Numbered from the stretch's first letter, positions 1 to 8,183 are shown. The stretch is 64,000 nucleotides of DNA from an uncultured Acetatifactor sp. (GCA_947588705.1 CANPYT010000004.1:1-64000), one strand, 5' to 3'. Made by a program: numbers and translations. Notes: a model not told the origin generated them from the sequence alone.

Positions 1-126
1 GGCTTCCGCCACGCTTCCTGCCTCCCGCTGCCTTGGAATCTTCAGGGTTGCATTACTGTTTATTTGTCAAGGTTCGTAGGGCTTCTTAACTTTCGCCCTC
101 TGTTGCTTTTTTGCGGCAACTCTGAC

Positions 127-155
127 ATCATATCATAGCCGCAACCACTTGTCAA
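127..155 (-). promoter_or_regulatory. Strong promoter P2 of a probable rRNA operon leader
   Basis: On the minus strand TTGACA and TATGAT are separated by 17 bases. Transcription would run off the left edge of the window. The transcribed sequence contains GAACCTTGACAAATAAACAG, reminiscent of the leaders before 16S rRNA in clostridia. With the second promoter at 203-232 this makes a tandem P1/P2 arrangement of the kind used by rrn operons. The 16S gene itself is outside the window, so the assignment is inference. Confidence 0.55.
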
Positions 156-202
156 CAACTTTTTTAATTTTATTTATCAACAAATCTTTGGTGTGGACTT
201 TT

Positions 203-232
203 ATAATATCATACTATTCCCAAACTTGTCAA
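203..232 (-). promoter_or_regulatory. Strong promoter P1 of a probable rRNA operon leader
   Basis: On the minus strand TTGACA and TATTAT are separated by 18 bases, about 76 bases upstream of P2. Bases 1-311 hold only these promoters and an AT-rich leader. The 76-codon ORF called here (193..423) reads through the promoter and the tRNA and is not a gene. Confidence 0.5.
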
Positions 233-311
233 TATACAAAATCAAATATCTTCAAGCGGCTGTAACCCACTGCCATTCGGCCACTGGCTGTATCGCGCCA
301 AAGCATGAACA

Positions 312-349
312 CAAAAAAAGAAATCTTAATCTCTCAAGATTCTTTTTTC
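312..349 (-). terminator. Terminator after tRNA-Ser
   Basis: The inverted repeat AATCTT/AAGATT with an 8-base loop is flanked by a T-run on both strands, so it can stop transcription from either side. It separates the tRNA-Ser unit from the downstream rRNA-type promoters. Confidence 0.65.
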
Positions 350-370
350 ATTGTCTTATTGGCAGTGAAA

Positions 371-458
371 CGGAGAAAGAGGGATTTGAACCCTCGCGCC
401 GGTTGCCCGACCTACACCCTTAGCAGGGGCGCCTCTTCGGCCTCTTGAGTATTTCTCC
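371..458 (-). tRNA. tRNA-Ser (anticodon GCT)
   Basis: The minus strand folds as an 88-nt class II tRNA: acceptor GGAGAAA/TTTCTCC with discriminator G, anticodon loop centred on CTGCTAA (anticodon GCT), a long variable arm and the T-loop GGTTCAAATCC. The 3' CCA is not encoded. A consensus promoter lies 64 bases upstream and a terminator follows at 312-349, so this is a stand-alone transcription unit reading AGC/AGT codons. Confidence 0.95.
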
Positions 459-521
459 TTAATCCGAACTACGTCTCTACCAATTTAAGTTGTCACATCG
501 CCTATCAGGTGACGCAAAGTT

Positions 522-550
522 ATTATACAAAAGGGATGGAGCTTTGTCAA
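522..550 (-). promoter_or_regulatory. Promoter of tRNA-Ser
   Basis: On the minus strand a perfect TTGACA and a perfect TATAAT are separated by exactly 17 bases. The start site would lie about 57 bases before the mature tRNA, giving an unusually long 5' leader. That leader contains GTCAC/GTGAC and a D-arm-like AAATTGGTAGAGAC. Confidence 0.8.
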
Positions 551-600
551 TTGCTTTTTTTATTATTTTTGCTGTACAATTCAACGGGTACGATTCAACG

Positions 601-762
601 TACAATTCAACCGGATACCATATCCAGAGGAAAACCGTGCCCGCATGAATTTCCCTCTGGATACGGCAACCGGGGGAGTGTCATTCGATGAGCAAAGGCA
701 GGCGCGGAGCAACGAGAAGCGCGTAAGCGCGGCTTCGGGAATGGCGCGGGCTGAACTGCTGC
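601..762 (+). repeat. Dispersed palindromic element, copy R1 (degenerate ends)
   Basis: It shares the internal hairpin ATCCAGAGG/CCTCTGGAT, the block ATGAGCAAAGGCAGGCGC and the right end GGCTGAACTG with the other copies in this window. The left end is degenerate, and three tandem ACAATTCAAC-like half-ends lie just upstream (574-611). I see no clean target duplication. The interval 459-849 holds only the tRNA promoter and leader, this element, and the sequence before the sigma-factor gene. Confidence 0.75.
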
Positions 763-849
763 TTATTTATAATCATGTTTATGATCCTGGCGATTAAATT
801 GACCTTCTTAATCTGTCAGACGTGTATGTTATGAAAGGAGGTGCCACAG

Positions 850-1338
850 ATGAGAAATACATCAACACGGCCGGTTGACTGTATAGAAACCGTTGTATCC
901 GCTTACGGTGACTCGCTTTTTCGACTATGCCTTATCATGCTCGGCAACACGGCAGACGCGGAAGATGCCCTGCAGGAAACGTTTATAAAATATATGCGGA
1001 AAGCTCCTGTTTTTAAAGAAGCGGAGCACGAAAAGGCATGGCTCATCACAACGGCCAGGAACCAATGCCGGGATATATTGCGCTTCAGGACCCGGCATCC
1101 GCAAACGGATATAGAAACCCTGCAGGAAGCGTCCTTTGAACCTTCTTCCAGCGGAATACTGGAAGTTCTCATGTCTTTGCCGGAAAAATTTTGCGTTGTC
1201 CTCACTCTACATTATGTAGAAGGATATCGCGTAGAGGAAATTGCCCGAATGCTCCATAAGACACCGTCCGCTATCAAAATGCGGCTGCAAAAAGGCCGAA
1301 AACTGCTGGAAGAAAAATATCGAAAGGAATATCTGTAA
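850..1338 (+). CDS. ECF-type RNA polymerase sigma factor
   Basis: A 162-residue sigma-70 family protein of the extracytoplasmic-function class, which directs RNA polymerase to a small stress or envelope regulon. Region 2 spans about residues 20-50 (with DAEDALQETF) and region 4 about 105-155 (VEEIARMLHKTPSAIKMRLQ helix-turn-helix). The ORF track starts at a GTG at 841, but that base lies inside the ribosome-binding site AAAGGAGG, so the ATG at 850, eight bases further on, is the better start. The stop codon abuts the ATG of the next gene, pointing to a sigma/partner pair. The target promoters cannot be told from the sequence. Confidence 0.9.
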   Translation: MRNTSTRPVDCIETVVSAYGDSLFRLCLIMLGNTADAEDALQETFIKYMRKAPVFKEAEHEKAWLITTARNQCRDILRFRTRHPQTDIETLQEASFEPSSSGILEVLMSLPEKFCVVLTLHYVEGYRVEEIARMLHKTPSAIKMRLQKGRKLLEEKYRKEYL

Positions 1339-1944
1339 ATGGATTATGAAAAATTGAAAGACCTAAAAAAAATGGAAATGCCTGATGAGATGCGAAAGCG
1401 TATCATCAAAAACTGTGAAACCAAAATTATCCTTGAAACGGAGGAACGAGCTATGGGAGAAAAAACAGCCCAAACCAAAAGAAGAGCATTGGCAGCCGCC
1501 CTGTCGATATGTTTCTGCCTTGCGGCAGGAACGATCGCCGCGGGGGCTTCCGGGCACTTTAAAAATATTACCAACTGGTTAGGAACGGTAACCGGCACAA
1601 CATATGAACATGCCTCCGGGGAAATAAGCGTTCAGATCTTTTCCCATCAAAACGAGCTGACGGTCCTTGTCACATTTTTGAATCCTGAACAGTTCCCATA
1701 CAAGGGTATGGAGTATCTCGGGATAGACCGTTACCAAATTCTTGACGCATCCGGGAACCTTGTCCTAAAGGGCGAACAGACAGGAACAGCGGAAATCGTC
1801 AACGGAGAGGCAAGGATAAATGTGCCTGTGGACAACCTTGGCAAAGGGAACTATCAGCTGGTGATAAGCTCTTTTGTAGGAGAATCAAAAGGCGACCAGC
1901 CGCTCCCGGTCAACGGAACATGGGAGTGCCAATTCTCTCTATAA
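1339..1944 (+). CDS. Membrane-anchored putative anti-sigma or sensor protein
   Basis: A 201-residue protein translated directly after the sigma factor with no intergenic base. Residues 1-48 are charged and probably cytoplasmic. One membrane segment follows (about 49-70, ALAAALSICFCLAAGTIAAG). Residues 75-201 form an extracytoplasmic, beta-rich looking domain. The layout and coupling match anti-sigma factors that hold an ECF sigma at the membrane and sense an envelope signal. I see no zinc-binding HxxxCxxC motif, so it is not a classical ZAS-type anti-sigma. The function is inferred from context only. Confidence 0.7.
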   Translation: MDYEKLKDLKKMEMPDEMRKRIIKNCETKIILETEERAMGEKTAQTKRRALAAALSICFCLAAGTIAAGASGHFKNITNWLGTVTGTTYEHASGEISVQIFSHQNELTVLVTFLNPEQFPYKGMEYLGIDRYQILDASGNLVLKGEQTGTAEIVNGEARINVPVDNLGKGNYQLVISSFVGESKGDQPLPVNGTWECQFSL

Positions 1945-2033
1945 TGCCATGGCCATGCTATAGCCATCCGCGGCAGACTATCCGCACTGTCTAAGGAACG
2001 CACATCCGGCCGTGCAAAACCGGCAAGCCGGGC

Positions 2034-2052
2034 CCGGGGCTTCGGGCCCCGG
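2034..2052. terminator. GC-rich hairpin between convergent genes
   Basis: CCGGGGC and GCCCCGG pair around a five-base loop. There is no T-run on either strand, so it would be a weak or factor-assisted terminator for the sigma operon and plsC, which converge here. Confidence 0.35.
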
Positions 2053-2066
2053 CGCTCCCGCTTCCG

Positions 2067-2774
2067 TCAGCTATACTGCGCTATCGCCGCCTCAATTCTC
2101 GTCTTGACCATCTCCGCTATTTCAGGTGTTTTCATGGCCTCGTATTCCTCATAGTATATGGGCGGCAGATATATCAGTTTTACCGTTACTTTTTTGATCG
2201 AATTTTCATCGAATGGTTTAAAGGAGTCGATCAACGCGCAGGGAACGATCGGGCACTTGGCTTTTACCGCGCTCTTAAAGGTTCCTCCTTTAAAGGGCAG
2301 GAGGGCATTTCCCATTTTGCTTCTGGTCCCTTCTGCAAAGATAAGAAAATTCCTTCCCTTTTTCACTTCCTCCGACACCTGATTAATGACTTCCAGGGAC
2401 TGCCGGATATCTTCCCTGTCTATCACAATGGAGCGCAGCGCCGAAATCACCTGCTTTAATAAAATGATCTGGCTGGCTTCCTTTTTTATGACAAAGGCAA
2501 ACGGAACAGGACAGGATTCCAGAAACACCAGCACGTCAAACAACCCCTGGTGATTTGGGAAGAATATAAAACCGTTTTCTTTGGGAATATTCTCCAGGCC
2601 ATAAGATTCTATCTTGACCCTTCCGGCACGATTGGCGGCCTTTGTGACTTTTTTTACAAAAGCATATGCTTTTTCCAGGTCATAGTCTTTTCTTTTTCCG
2701 CTCCACCATATCCCGAACATATAATAGGGAACTCTGAATATTAACCTTAATACCATCAATGCAATACGTTTCAT
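2067..2774 (-). CDS. plsC: 1-acyl-sn-glycerol-3-phosphate acyltransferase
   Basis: PlsC/AGPAT-family enzyme of 235 residues that acylates lysophosphatidic acid to phosphatidic acid in phospholipid synthesis at the inner face of the membrane. Block I NHQGLFD (the NHx4D catalytic pair) lies near residue 74 and block III FAEGTRS near residue 147. The N-terminus carries a hydrophobic anchor (about 4-24). The gene is last in a run of minus-strand genes, downstream of the two fumarase subunits, with a 94-base gap. The length is typical for the family. Confidence 0.9.
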   Translation of the reverse strand: MKRIALMVLRLIFRVPYYMFGIWWSGKRKDYDLEKAYAFVKKVTKAANRAGRVKIESYGLENIPKENGFIFFPNHQGLFDVLVFLESCPVPFAFVIKKEASQIILLKQVISALRSIVIDREDIRQSLEVINQVSEEVKKGRNFLIFAEGTRSKMGNALLPFKGGTFKSAVKAKCPIVPCALIDSFKPFDENSIKKVTVKLIYLPPIYYEEYEAMKTPEIAEMVKTRIEAAIAQYS

Positions 2775-2868
2775 TCCATACCGGCCCTTCTGTCTTTCTT
2801 ATAGCAGCAGCTCCGTTCGTCCGCATCTCGCCCGAAGCCCCGCTGCCGCACCATCCGTCCTTGCCCGG

Positions 2869-3420
2869 TTATTCCTTACAATACTTGCGGACGGCCGTCT
2901 CATACAGGTCATTCCCGCGGGCATCCATCACTACTATCACCGGAAAGTCCTTTACCTCCAGCTTCCGGACAGCTTCCGTTCCCAGATCATCATATGCGAT
3001 AACCTGAGAAGAAATAATCGATCTGGAAAGTAAAGCGCCGGCTCCGCCTACCGCTGCAAAATAGACAGCGCCGTTGCGCACCACCGCCTCCCTGACTTCT
3101 TGCGTCCGTTTCCCTTTTCCGATCATTCCTTTCAGCCCCAGATCCAGAAGCGCAGGCGTATATTTATCCATACGGGTAGAAGTAGTCGGTCCGGCGGACC
3201 CGATCGGCCGGCCGGTTCTTGCCGGAGAAGGGCCCATATAATAAATGACGTTATTTTTCATCTCAAAGGGCAAAGACCTTCCCTCTGCAAGCGCCTCAGA
3301 CATTCTTTTATGCGCGGCGTCCCTGGCGGTGTAGATCGTGCCCGTCAGGTACACATAATCTCCCGCCTCCAAGGACGCCGCCACCGCATCATCCAACGGA
3401 ACACTGATATATTTGTCCAT
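2869..3420 (-). CDS. Class I fumarate hydratase, beta subunit
   Basis: A 183-residue Fe-S hydro-lyase C-terminal (beta) domain protein. It matches the small subunit of two-subunit class I fumarases and L-tartrate dehydratases, with the core GPTTSTRMDKYTPALLDLG and GKGKRTQEVREAV. Together with the alpha subunit just upstream (79-base gap) it should interconvert fumarate and malate using an oxygen-labile 4Fe-4S cluster. Tartrate dehydratase is the main alternative. The split-gene form is common in strict anaerobes. Confidence 0.9.
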   Translation of the reverse strand: MDKYISVPLDDAVAASLEAGDYVYLTGTIYTARDAAHKRMSEALAEGRSLPFEMKNNVIYYMGPSPARTGRPIGSAGPTTSTRMDKYTPALLDLGLKGMIGKGKRTQEVREAVVRNGAVYFAAVGGAGALLSRSIISSQVIAYDDLGTEAVRKLEVKDFPVIVVMDARGNDLYETAVRKYCKE

Positions 3421-3499
3421 CTTCCCAAATTCCTTTTGCTCTAAGTCTCCTTATTTTGTCAGGTACCTTTTCCTGTTTCCAGAATCGCCGCCGCGTCTG

Positions 3500-4342
3500 T
3501 CACAGCACACGCACTGCATGCCTGTTCACATGACAGCAGATATTCACAGCTACAGGAAGGCCCGCGATATGCGTGGGGTATGTCTCAATATTGACTGCAA
3601 GCGCAGTGGTACTCCCTCCCAAACCGCCAGGCCCGATACCGGAACGGTTGATTTTCTCCAAGAGCTCCCTTTCCAGTTCCCGGACATATTCTATCGGAGA
3701 ATGGCTGTCCACAGGCCGGGTCAACGCATGTTTAGCCATGAGCGCACACTTCTCAAAGGTTCCCCCGATCCCTACCCCAACCACCATGGGCGGGCAGGCG
3801 TTCGGCCCCGCATCTTTTACCGCTGTCAATACCGCATTCTTTACACCTTCGATACCGTCTGCGGGTTTCAGCATAAAGATGCGGCTCATATTTTCACTGC
3901 CAAAACCTTTCGGTGCCACAGTAATGCGAACCTTATCCCCCGGCACAATGGTATAATGGATGACCGCCGGCGTATTATCTTTCGTGTTTTCCCGGCAGAT
4001 AGGATCTTTTACCACAGATTTTCTCAGAAATCCTTCTATATATCCCTGTCTGACGCCTTCATGGACAGCATCCTCTAAAATCCCGCCCTCAAAATGCACA
4101 TCCTGGCCGACTTCCAGAAAAACAACCGCCATTCCGGTGTCCTGGCAGATCGGGATCCTATCTTCTCCCGCTATTTTCAGATTTTCCTCAAGTTGTTCCA
4201 GGATCTGACGGCCCAAAGGCGCCTCCTCCACAGCGGCTGCCTCCTGTATAGCCCGCTTCATATCTTCTGACAGAAAATAGTTGGCTTCTATGCACATTTC
4301 TTTGATATTTCCAGTGATCTCAGATACCGCTATCGTTCTCAT
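3500..4342 (-). CDS. Class I fumarate hydratase, alpha subunit
   Basis: A 280-residue Fe-S hydro-lyase N-terminal (alpha) domain protein. Candidate cluster cysteines are visible in PICQDTGMAV, PNACPPMVVGVGIGG and EKCALMAKHAL. The block SGIGPGGLGGSTTALAV is characteristic of the family. It partners with the beta subunit encoded next, giving the complete cluster-bearing enzyme. In this metabolic setting it probably serves an incomplete, reductive TCA branch. Substrate choice between fumarate and tartrate cannot be settled by reading. Confidence 0.9.
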   Translation of the reverse strand: MRTIAVSEITGNIKEMCIEANYFLSEDMKRAIQEAAAVEEAPLGRQILEQLEENLKIAGEDRIPICQDTGMAVVFLEVGQDVHFEGGILEDAVHEGVRQGYIEGFLRKSVVKDPICRENTKDNTPAVIHYTIVPGDKVRITVAPKGFGSENMSRIFMLKPADGIEGVKNAVLTAVKDAGPNACPPMVVGVGIGGTFEKCALMAKHALTRPVDSHSPIEYVRELERELLEKINRSGIGPGGLGGSTTALAVNIETYPTHIAGLPVAVNICCHVNRHAVRVL

Positions 4343-4391
4343 GCCCCTGTCCCATCCGCCGGCTTTCCCGCTGCCCCATCAAGGCCGGCTT

Positions 4392-4802
4392 TTATTCCGT
4401 TATCTCTTTTCTGATCTTTTCCAGTTCTTCCTGCGTAGCCTCCCCCGGCACCCATCCCAGGGCCTGCCCGTCATTTATATACCTCGGAATCATGTGCAGG
4501 TGAAAATGCGGGATCGTCTGGCCTGCGGCCTCCCCATTGTTTTGAATCAGGTTCAGTCCCACACATTTCAATTTTTCGCTCATAACCGCCGCCATTTTCT
4601 TTGCCAGGACCAGCACAGCCGATGCCGTCTCGTCAGGCAGATCATACAGGCTTGCCGCATGCTCCTTCGGCATAATGAGGGCATGGCCCCTGGTGGCCGG
4701 GCTTAAGTCTAAAATAACTCGGAAATTTTCATCCTCATAAAGCGTCTTGGACGGGATCTCCCCGTTCGCAATTTTACAGAAAATACAATCTTCCTTTTTC
4801 AT
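4392..4802 (-). CDS. HIT family (HinT-like) nucleotide hydrolase
   Basis: A 136-residue histidine-triad protein. It opens with CIFCKIANGEIPS, typical of HinT-type proteins, and carries the triad HFHLHMIPR near residue 100, whose central histidine is the nucleophile. HinT-type enzymes cleave adenosine phosphoramidates and related aminoacyl adenylates. The cysteine pair CxxC near the N-terminus may bind zinc. It sits 49 bases upstream of the fumarase alpha gene, but no functional link is evident. Confidence 0.9.
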   Translation of the reverse strand: MKKEDCIFCKIANGEIPSKTLYEDENFRVILDLSPATRGHALIMPKEHAASLYDLPDETASAVLVLAKKMAAVMSEKLKCVGLNLIQNNGEAAGQTIPHFHLHMIPRYINDGQALGWVPGEATQEELEKIRKEITE

Positions 4803-4882
4803 TCGACATTCCCTCTTTTCTGCGCGGATTTCTGCTATATACTATATATGCCGGGGAACCGCGCTACCGCCCACATTCCGGA

Positions 4883-5887
4883 TCACCGTTTTGGCTCCTC
4901 AAACACAAACAGCTGGTCCAGCATCCTCAAGATGCGGAATTCGCCTTTTGTCTTCATTCCCCCGGACATAAACGCCCGCTGGAAGGTCATGCGGCCGCTG
5001 ACAATTTCTTCCATGGAGGCTCTGTTTAACTGAACTTCTACGTCAGGCTGTTCGGCCGTACCGTAATAACACTCCATGCTCGGCCCGTGTACTGAAATGA
5101 TCAGTTTTTTCTTTTTCTCCTCAATGCCGATGGAATATACGGCTTCGAAGCCGGGCTGAGGCACAAAACATCTTCGGAAAGCGCCCAGATACTCCTCTTC
5201 ACTGTCCGCGCCCTCCTCGCTCAACATATCCCGAAACAGGCTTGTCAGCTCCTGGATATCCTGCTTCTGCCGCTGCACATAACTGTCGTCTGACACATAC
5301 TGGGAAAGCTGCTCTGTCTCCTGCGGCGTCAGGTTGGTCGGCTTCGGCACCGTCACCTTCTGCTTCAGCACCTGATTGCTGGCCGGAAAACTGGCCATAT
5401 GCTGGTTGACGGTCCGATAAAGATTTTCCGCCTTCTTCTCAATGATCCTGATATACTGCTCATTCATTTCCAGGGTCACTGTGTTATCAATATATCCGCA
5501 GATACCGCTGCAGGGCATACCGCCAAGGATTTCCCACGCAGTGGACAGATTCAGCTTTGCCTCCCTCTCCCCCCAGGTGGTAGACATGACCACAGGGCAC
5601 ATGTAGATGCTGGCAATTTTCTCCTTATCGCCGAACAGCCAGCAGGCATCCAAAAACTGCTGCATATACCCGCCTATGCCATACCATTCCACCGTAGTGG
5701 CAAGGATGATCCCATCCGCGTCTTTTAATGTCTGAGGCAGCGTCGGGATCGTATTTTTAAGCTCGTACAGGTTATAACGGGTAACTTTCACTCTGAGCTC
5801 TTCCAGGATCTCCTGCATTTTATTTAAAACAAACAGCGTGGGATCATCAATAATGCCCCTGCCCCCATAATAAATATTAATGTTCAA
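4883..5887 (-). CDS. Flavodoxin-like NAD(P)H oxidoreductase fused to an SCP2 domain
   Basis: The N-terminal 170 residues are a flavodoxin/NADPH-dependent FMN reductase-like fold (INIYYGGRG, DADGIILATTVEWYGIGG, and PVVMSTTWGE near the flavin site). The C-terminal 100 residues resemble an SCP2 sterol-carrier domain (GPSMECYYG, MEEIVSGRMTFQRAFMSGGM, KGEFRILRMLDQLF). A variable linker joins them. The ORF opens at a TTG at 5911, but the TTG at 5887 (LNINIYYGG) follows a purine-rich stretch and fits the compact start I recall for this family. Its 5' end overlaps the rhomboid gene's 3' end. Redox partner and ligand are unknown. Confidence 0.75.
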   Translation of the reverse strand: MNINIYYGGRGIIDDPTLFVLNKMQEILEELRVKVTRYNLYELKNTIPTLPQTLKDADGIILATTVEWYGIGGYMQQFLDACWLFGDKEKIASIYMCPVVMSTTWGEREAKLNLSTAWEILGGMPCSGICGYIDNTVTLEMNEQYIRIIEKKAENLYRTVNQHMASFPASNQVLKQKVTVPKPTNLTPQETEQLSQYVSDDSYVQRQKQDIQELTSLFRDMLSEEGADSEEEYLGAFRRCFVPQPGFEAVYSIGIEEKKKKLIISVHGPSMECYYGTAEQPDVEVQLNRASMEEIVSGRMTFQRAFMSGGMKTKGEFRILRMLDQLFVFEEPKR

Positions 5888-6719
5888 TTCTTTCTCTCTT
5901 TCTTCGCTCAATTATGCAGACCAGGCATCCTCCCAGGAAACCGGTAAGCAGGCCGCCTATATGAGCAGCATTATCTATATTTCCGCCGGAAAACCCACTA
6001 TAAAGCGACAGGACGATCATCAGCCCAACCCTCACAGGCGTCACATTCGGCAGCCTTCTCCTCCAGAGAAGGACCAACGCAAGCAGTACCCCGTCAAGGC
6101 CAAATACCGCGCCGCTGGCTCCCAATGTGGCACTCGCGCTGGCGGTCAATATCTTATAAAACAGTGACAGCAGACTTCCTCCCACCGCGGACAGAAAATA
6201 CAGCAGACCATATTGCACATGACCGATCTCCTTTTCAATCATGGCTCCCAGAAAGAAAAGGATGATCATGTTGCTGAACAAATGATTTGTGTTCGCATGC
6301 AGGAACGTGCACCAAAGGATCCTTCCATATTCTTTGTACACCAGCACCCGGTAGCTGCTCAGCATTCCCTCATCATAGAGACGATTGCCGGTAAACTGGC
6401 ACAAGATAAAAACGATCACATTGATGAGCACCAGCGCTCCGCTAACCAGCGGCTTCTGTCTCCAACTGCTCAATCTGTATCCTTCCTTCCGCGAAAATCC
6501 TGTCCGTTCAAGAGGCACAGGTACTTTTTCGCTCGAATAAGTTATATTGTACCATAACTCCCGAGGGTTTTCAATCAATAACCGCCACTCTTCCGCCACT
6601 TCCGTCACCCTTCCGTCACAATGTAAGTTCAGCCCGCGCCATTCGCAAAGCCGATGTATAAGCCATGAGAATGTTTTTCCGGATATGCCAGCGGCATTTT
6701 CTGTGTTATATCTGTTCAA
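5877..6719 (-). CDS. Rhomboid family intramembrane serine protease
   Basis: A 280-residue protein with about six membrane segments after residue 90. The catalytic serine lies in GASGAVFG (Ser202) and the catalytic histidine in NAAHIGGLLTG (His253). HLFSNM at 146-151 supplies the conserved His/Asn of the second helix. Rhomboids cut single-pass membrane proteins within the bilayer. The first 90 residues are soluble and unlike usual short rhomboid N-termini. Residues 23-33 (RLCEWRGLNLH) are encoded by a fragment of the dispersed palindromic element, so the true start may lie further in. Confidence 0.8.
   Translation of the reverse strand: MNRYNTENAAGISGKTFSWLIHRLCEWRGLNLHCDGRVTEVAEEWRLLIENPRELWYNITYSSEKVPVPLERTGFSRKEGYRLSSWRQKPLVSGALVLINVIVFILCQFTGNRLYDEGMLSSYRVLVYKEYGRILWCTFLHANTNHLFSNMIILFFLGAMIEKEIGHVQYGLLYFLSAVGGSLLSLFYKILTASASATLGASGAVFGLDGVLLALVLLWRRRLPNVTPVRVGLMIVLSLYSGFSGGNIDNAAHIGGLLTGFLGGCLVCIIERRKRERIEH
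6623..6653 (-). repeat. Fragment of the dispersed palindromic element inside the rhomboid gene (R2)
   Basis: About 31 bases match the right end of the repeat family: the CGGCTT...GAATGGCGCGGGCTGAAC block on the minus strand. Only one end is present, so this is a remnant that has become coding sequence for residues 23-33 of the rhomboid ORF, or lies in its untranslated leader if the real start is downstream. Confidence 0.6.
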
Positions 6720-6977
6720 GGACTTTTGTGACCTATTCTTTGCCAGCAGAAATGACTGGTTTTACCACAGCCACGAATGGGGCGTTTCGGTACACGATGG
6801 CCGCCAGATATTCGAGGGCTTGACGCCGAAATGTCCGCAATACGGCTGGCCATCCAAGCCGCCAATGGACCGCAAGACAGCAAAATCCATAAAGAGGCAT
6901 CAGAGTATCTTTGGAGACGGTAATATGCAGGCGGCTCTCCAGATCGTATATGCACACCCATGATTTCAAGGCAGATC
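6720..6977. other. Interval without a convincing gene
   Basis: Three short overlapping ORFs are open here on the two strands (for example 6733..7008 and 6716..6961 on minus), but none has a ribosome-binding site or a recognisable protein family. The interval separates the FHA gene from the rhomboid gene and adjoins an element fragment. It may be decayed sequence. Confidence 0.4.
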
Positions 6978-8126
6978 TCATCGGAAAATCAGGACGACTC
7001 TTCCGCATTTCAGTTCATCCCCTTTTTCCAGTTTCCTCTTCTCATAAGGTTGAAGGCGCAAACCGTTTTTGAAGGTACCGTTGGTGGAATTCAGATCTTC
7101 CAGATAAAATTCCTTCCCTTCCTTTGTGATCCTGGCGTGTAACCTGCTGACGGAAGAGTCCGCCAGCACAATATCCGCCTCCTCCTTTTTCTTGCCAATT
7201 GTGTGAACCGCCTTTTCCAGGCTGGCTACCAGCCGGTCTTCTGCTGTGTATAGCCTATGGGCCGGTTCCAAATCCCCTGCCTTTTCTTCAATATAAATCG
7301 TCCGCCCGTACTCCTGGTCAAAGTCCAATTCTTCAGCCACCGCATATCCATCGAGAGCGCGGTGCATATCAAGCCTGTAAGCCTCTCTCTGTTCTTTCGC
7401 CCTGCGCCGCTTGCCTTCAAAAAAGCTAAATAATTTCTTTTTCTCTTCCCGGCGCTCTTCCTGCAGGTCATCCTCCGTATCTCCTTGTGTATCCATCTCC
7501 CGGAACACAGGCTGCACCGGTTCCTCGCTGTCTTTTTCTATCTCTTCCACCCTCTCTCCCCCCAAAGGCGGTGCGGCCTTTTCCAGCACACGGGAATCTT
7601 CATAGATCTGGGCCTGCAGATATGCCTCTCCGCTGCGTTCCATCTGCTCATACATATGGTAGACACAGTCCACAAGCACTTCATCATCATAGTCGATATG
7701 ATCCACCAAAAAGTCCAGGAATTTTCCGAAATTACTTTCCCCCTCATAGTAAGGCATGTACAGGAAATAAAACACATTGTTCTCCAGATCCTGGAAAATC
7801 TGTTCCGGGTACCAGAGGATATTGCCGCTGTCAAGCAAAAAGCGCTCCAATTCCTGCTGAATCTGCTGCATACTCCAGAAAAAATCTTTCAGCCATGCCC
7901 TGGTAATACAACGCACACTGAAAAGCTGCGCCACGTTCTGCTTGGATGTGATATCATAATACAGATAGGCCAGCCCGTTGATGTACCGGAGACTGCACGG
8001 CAACAGGCCCCTGATCCCTCCCCTGCTTAAAATACAATACTGATACCTGTTTTCTTCCGGTTTCTTATCTAAAAGAATCCTTTCATAATTTGAATTAAGA
8101 TTTCTTAAATATTCTGTCTGAAGCAT
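6978..8126 (-). CDS. DUF6382-FHA protein of the Tad locus
   Basis: A 382-residue soluble protein. The N-terminal 190 residues match the DUF6382 type found with FHA domains in clostridial Tad loci. A charged linker (about 200-280) follows, and residues 300-382 are an FHA domain with the phosphothreonine-binding loop SRLHARITKEG and the NSTNGTF signature. FHA domains read phosphothreonine marks, so this is probably a cytoplasmic regulator or scaffold of pilus assembly. A clear GGGAGGG ribosome site precedes the ATG. It is the last gene of the Tad cluster. No Ser/Thr kinase gene is present in the window. Confidence 0.8.
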   Translation of the reverse strand: MLQTEYLRNLNSNYERILLDKKPEENRYQYCILSRGGIRGLLPCSLRYINGLAYLYYDITSKQNVAQLFSVRCITRAWLKDFFWSMQQIQQELERFLLDSGNILWYPEQIFQDLENNVFYFLYMPYYEGESNFGKFLDFLVDHIDYDDEVLVDCVYHMYEQMERSGEAYLQAQIYEDSRVLEKAAPPLGGERVEEIEKDSEEPVQPVFREMDTQGDTEDDLQEERREEKKKLFSFFEGKRRRAKEQREAYRLDMHRALDGYAVAEELDFDQEYGRTIYIEEKAGDLEPAHRLYTAEDRLVASLEKAVHTIGKKKEEADIVLADSSVSRLHARITKEGKEFYLEDLNSTNGTFKNGLRLQPYEKRKLEKGDELKCGRVVLIFR

Positions 8127-8183
8127 TTTCCCTCCCGTTTTACCAAATCCATTCCCTGCTTATCTTATTTATTTTGCTTATAT

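Noticed and set aside
193-423. Plus-strand ORF of 76 residues
   Set aside because: It runs through the rRNA-type promoters, a terminator and the antisense strand of tRNA-Ser, and has no ribosome site.
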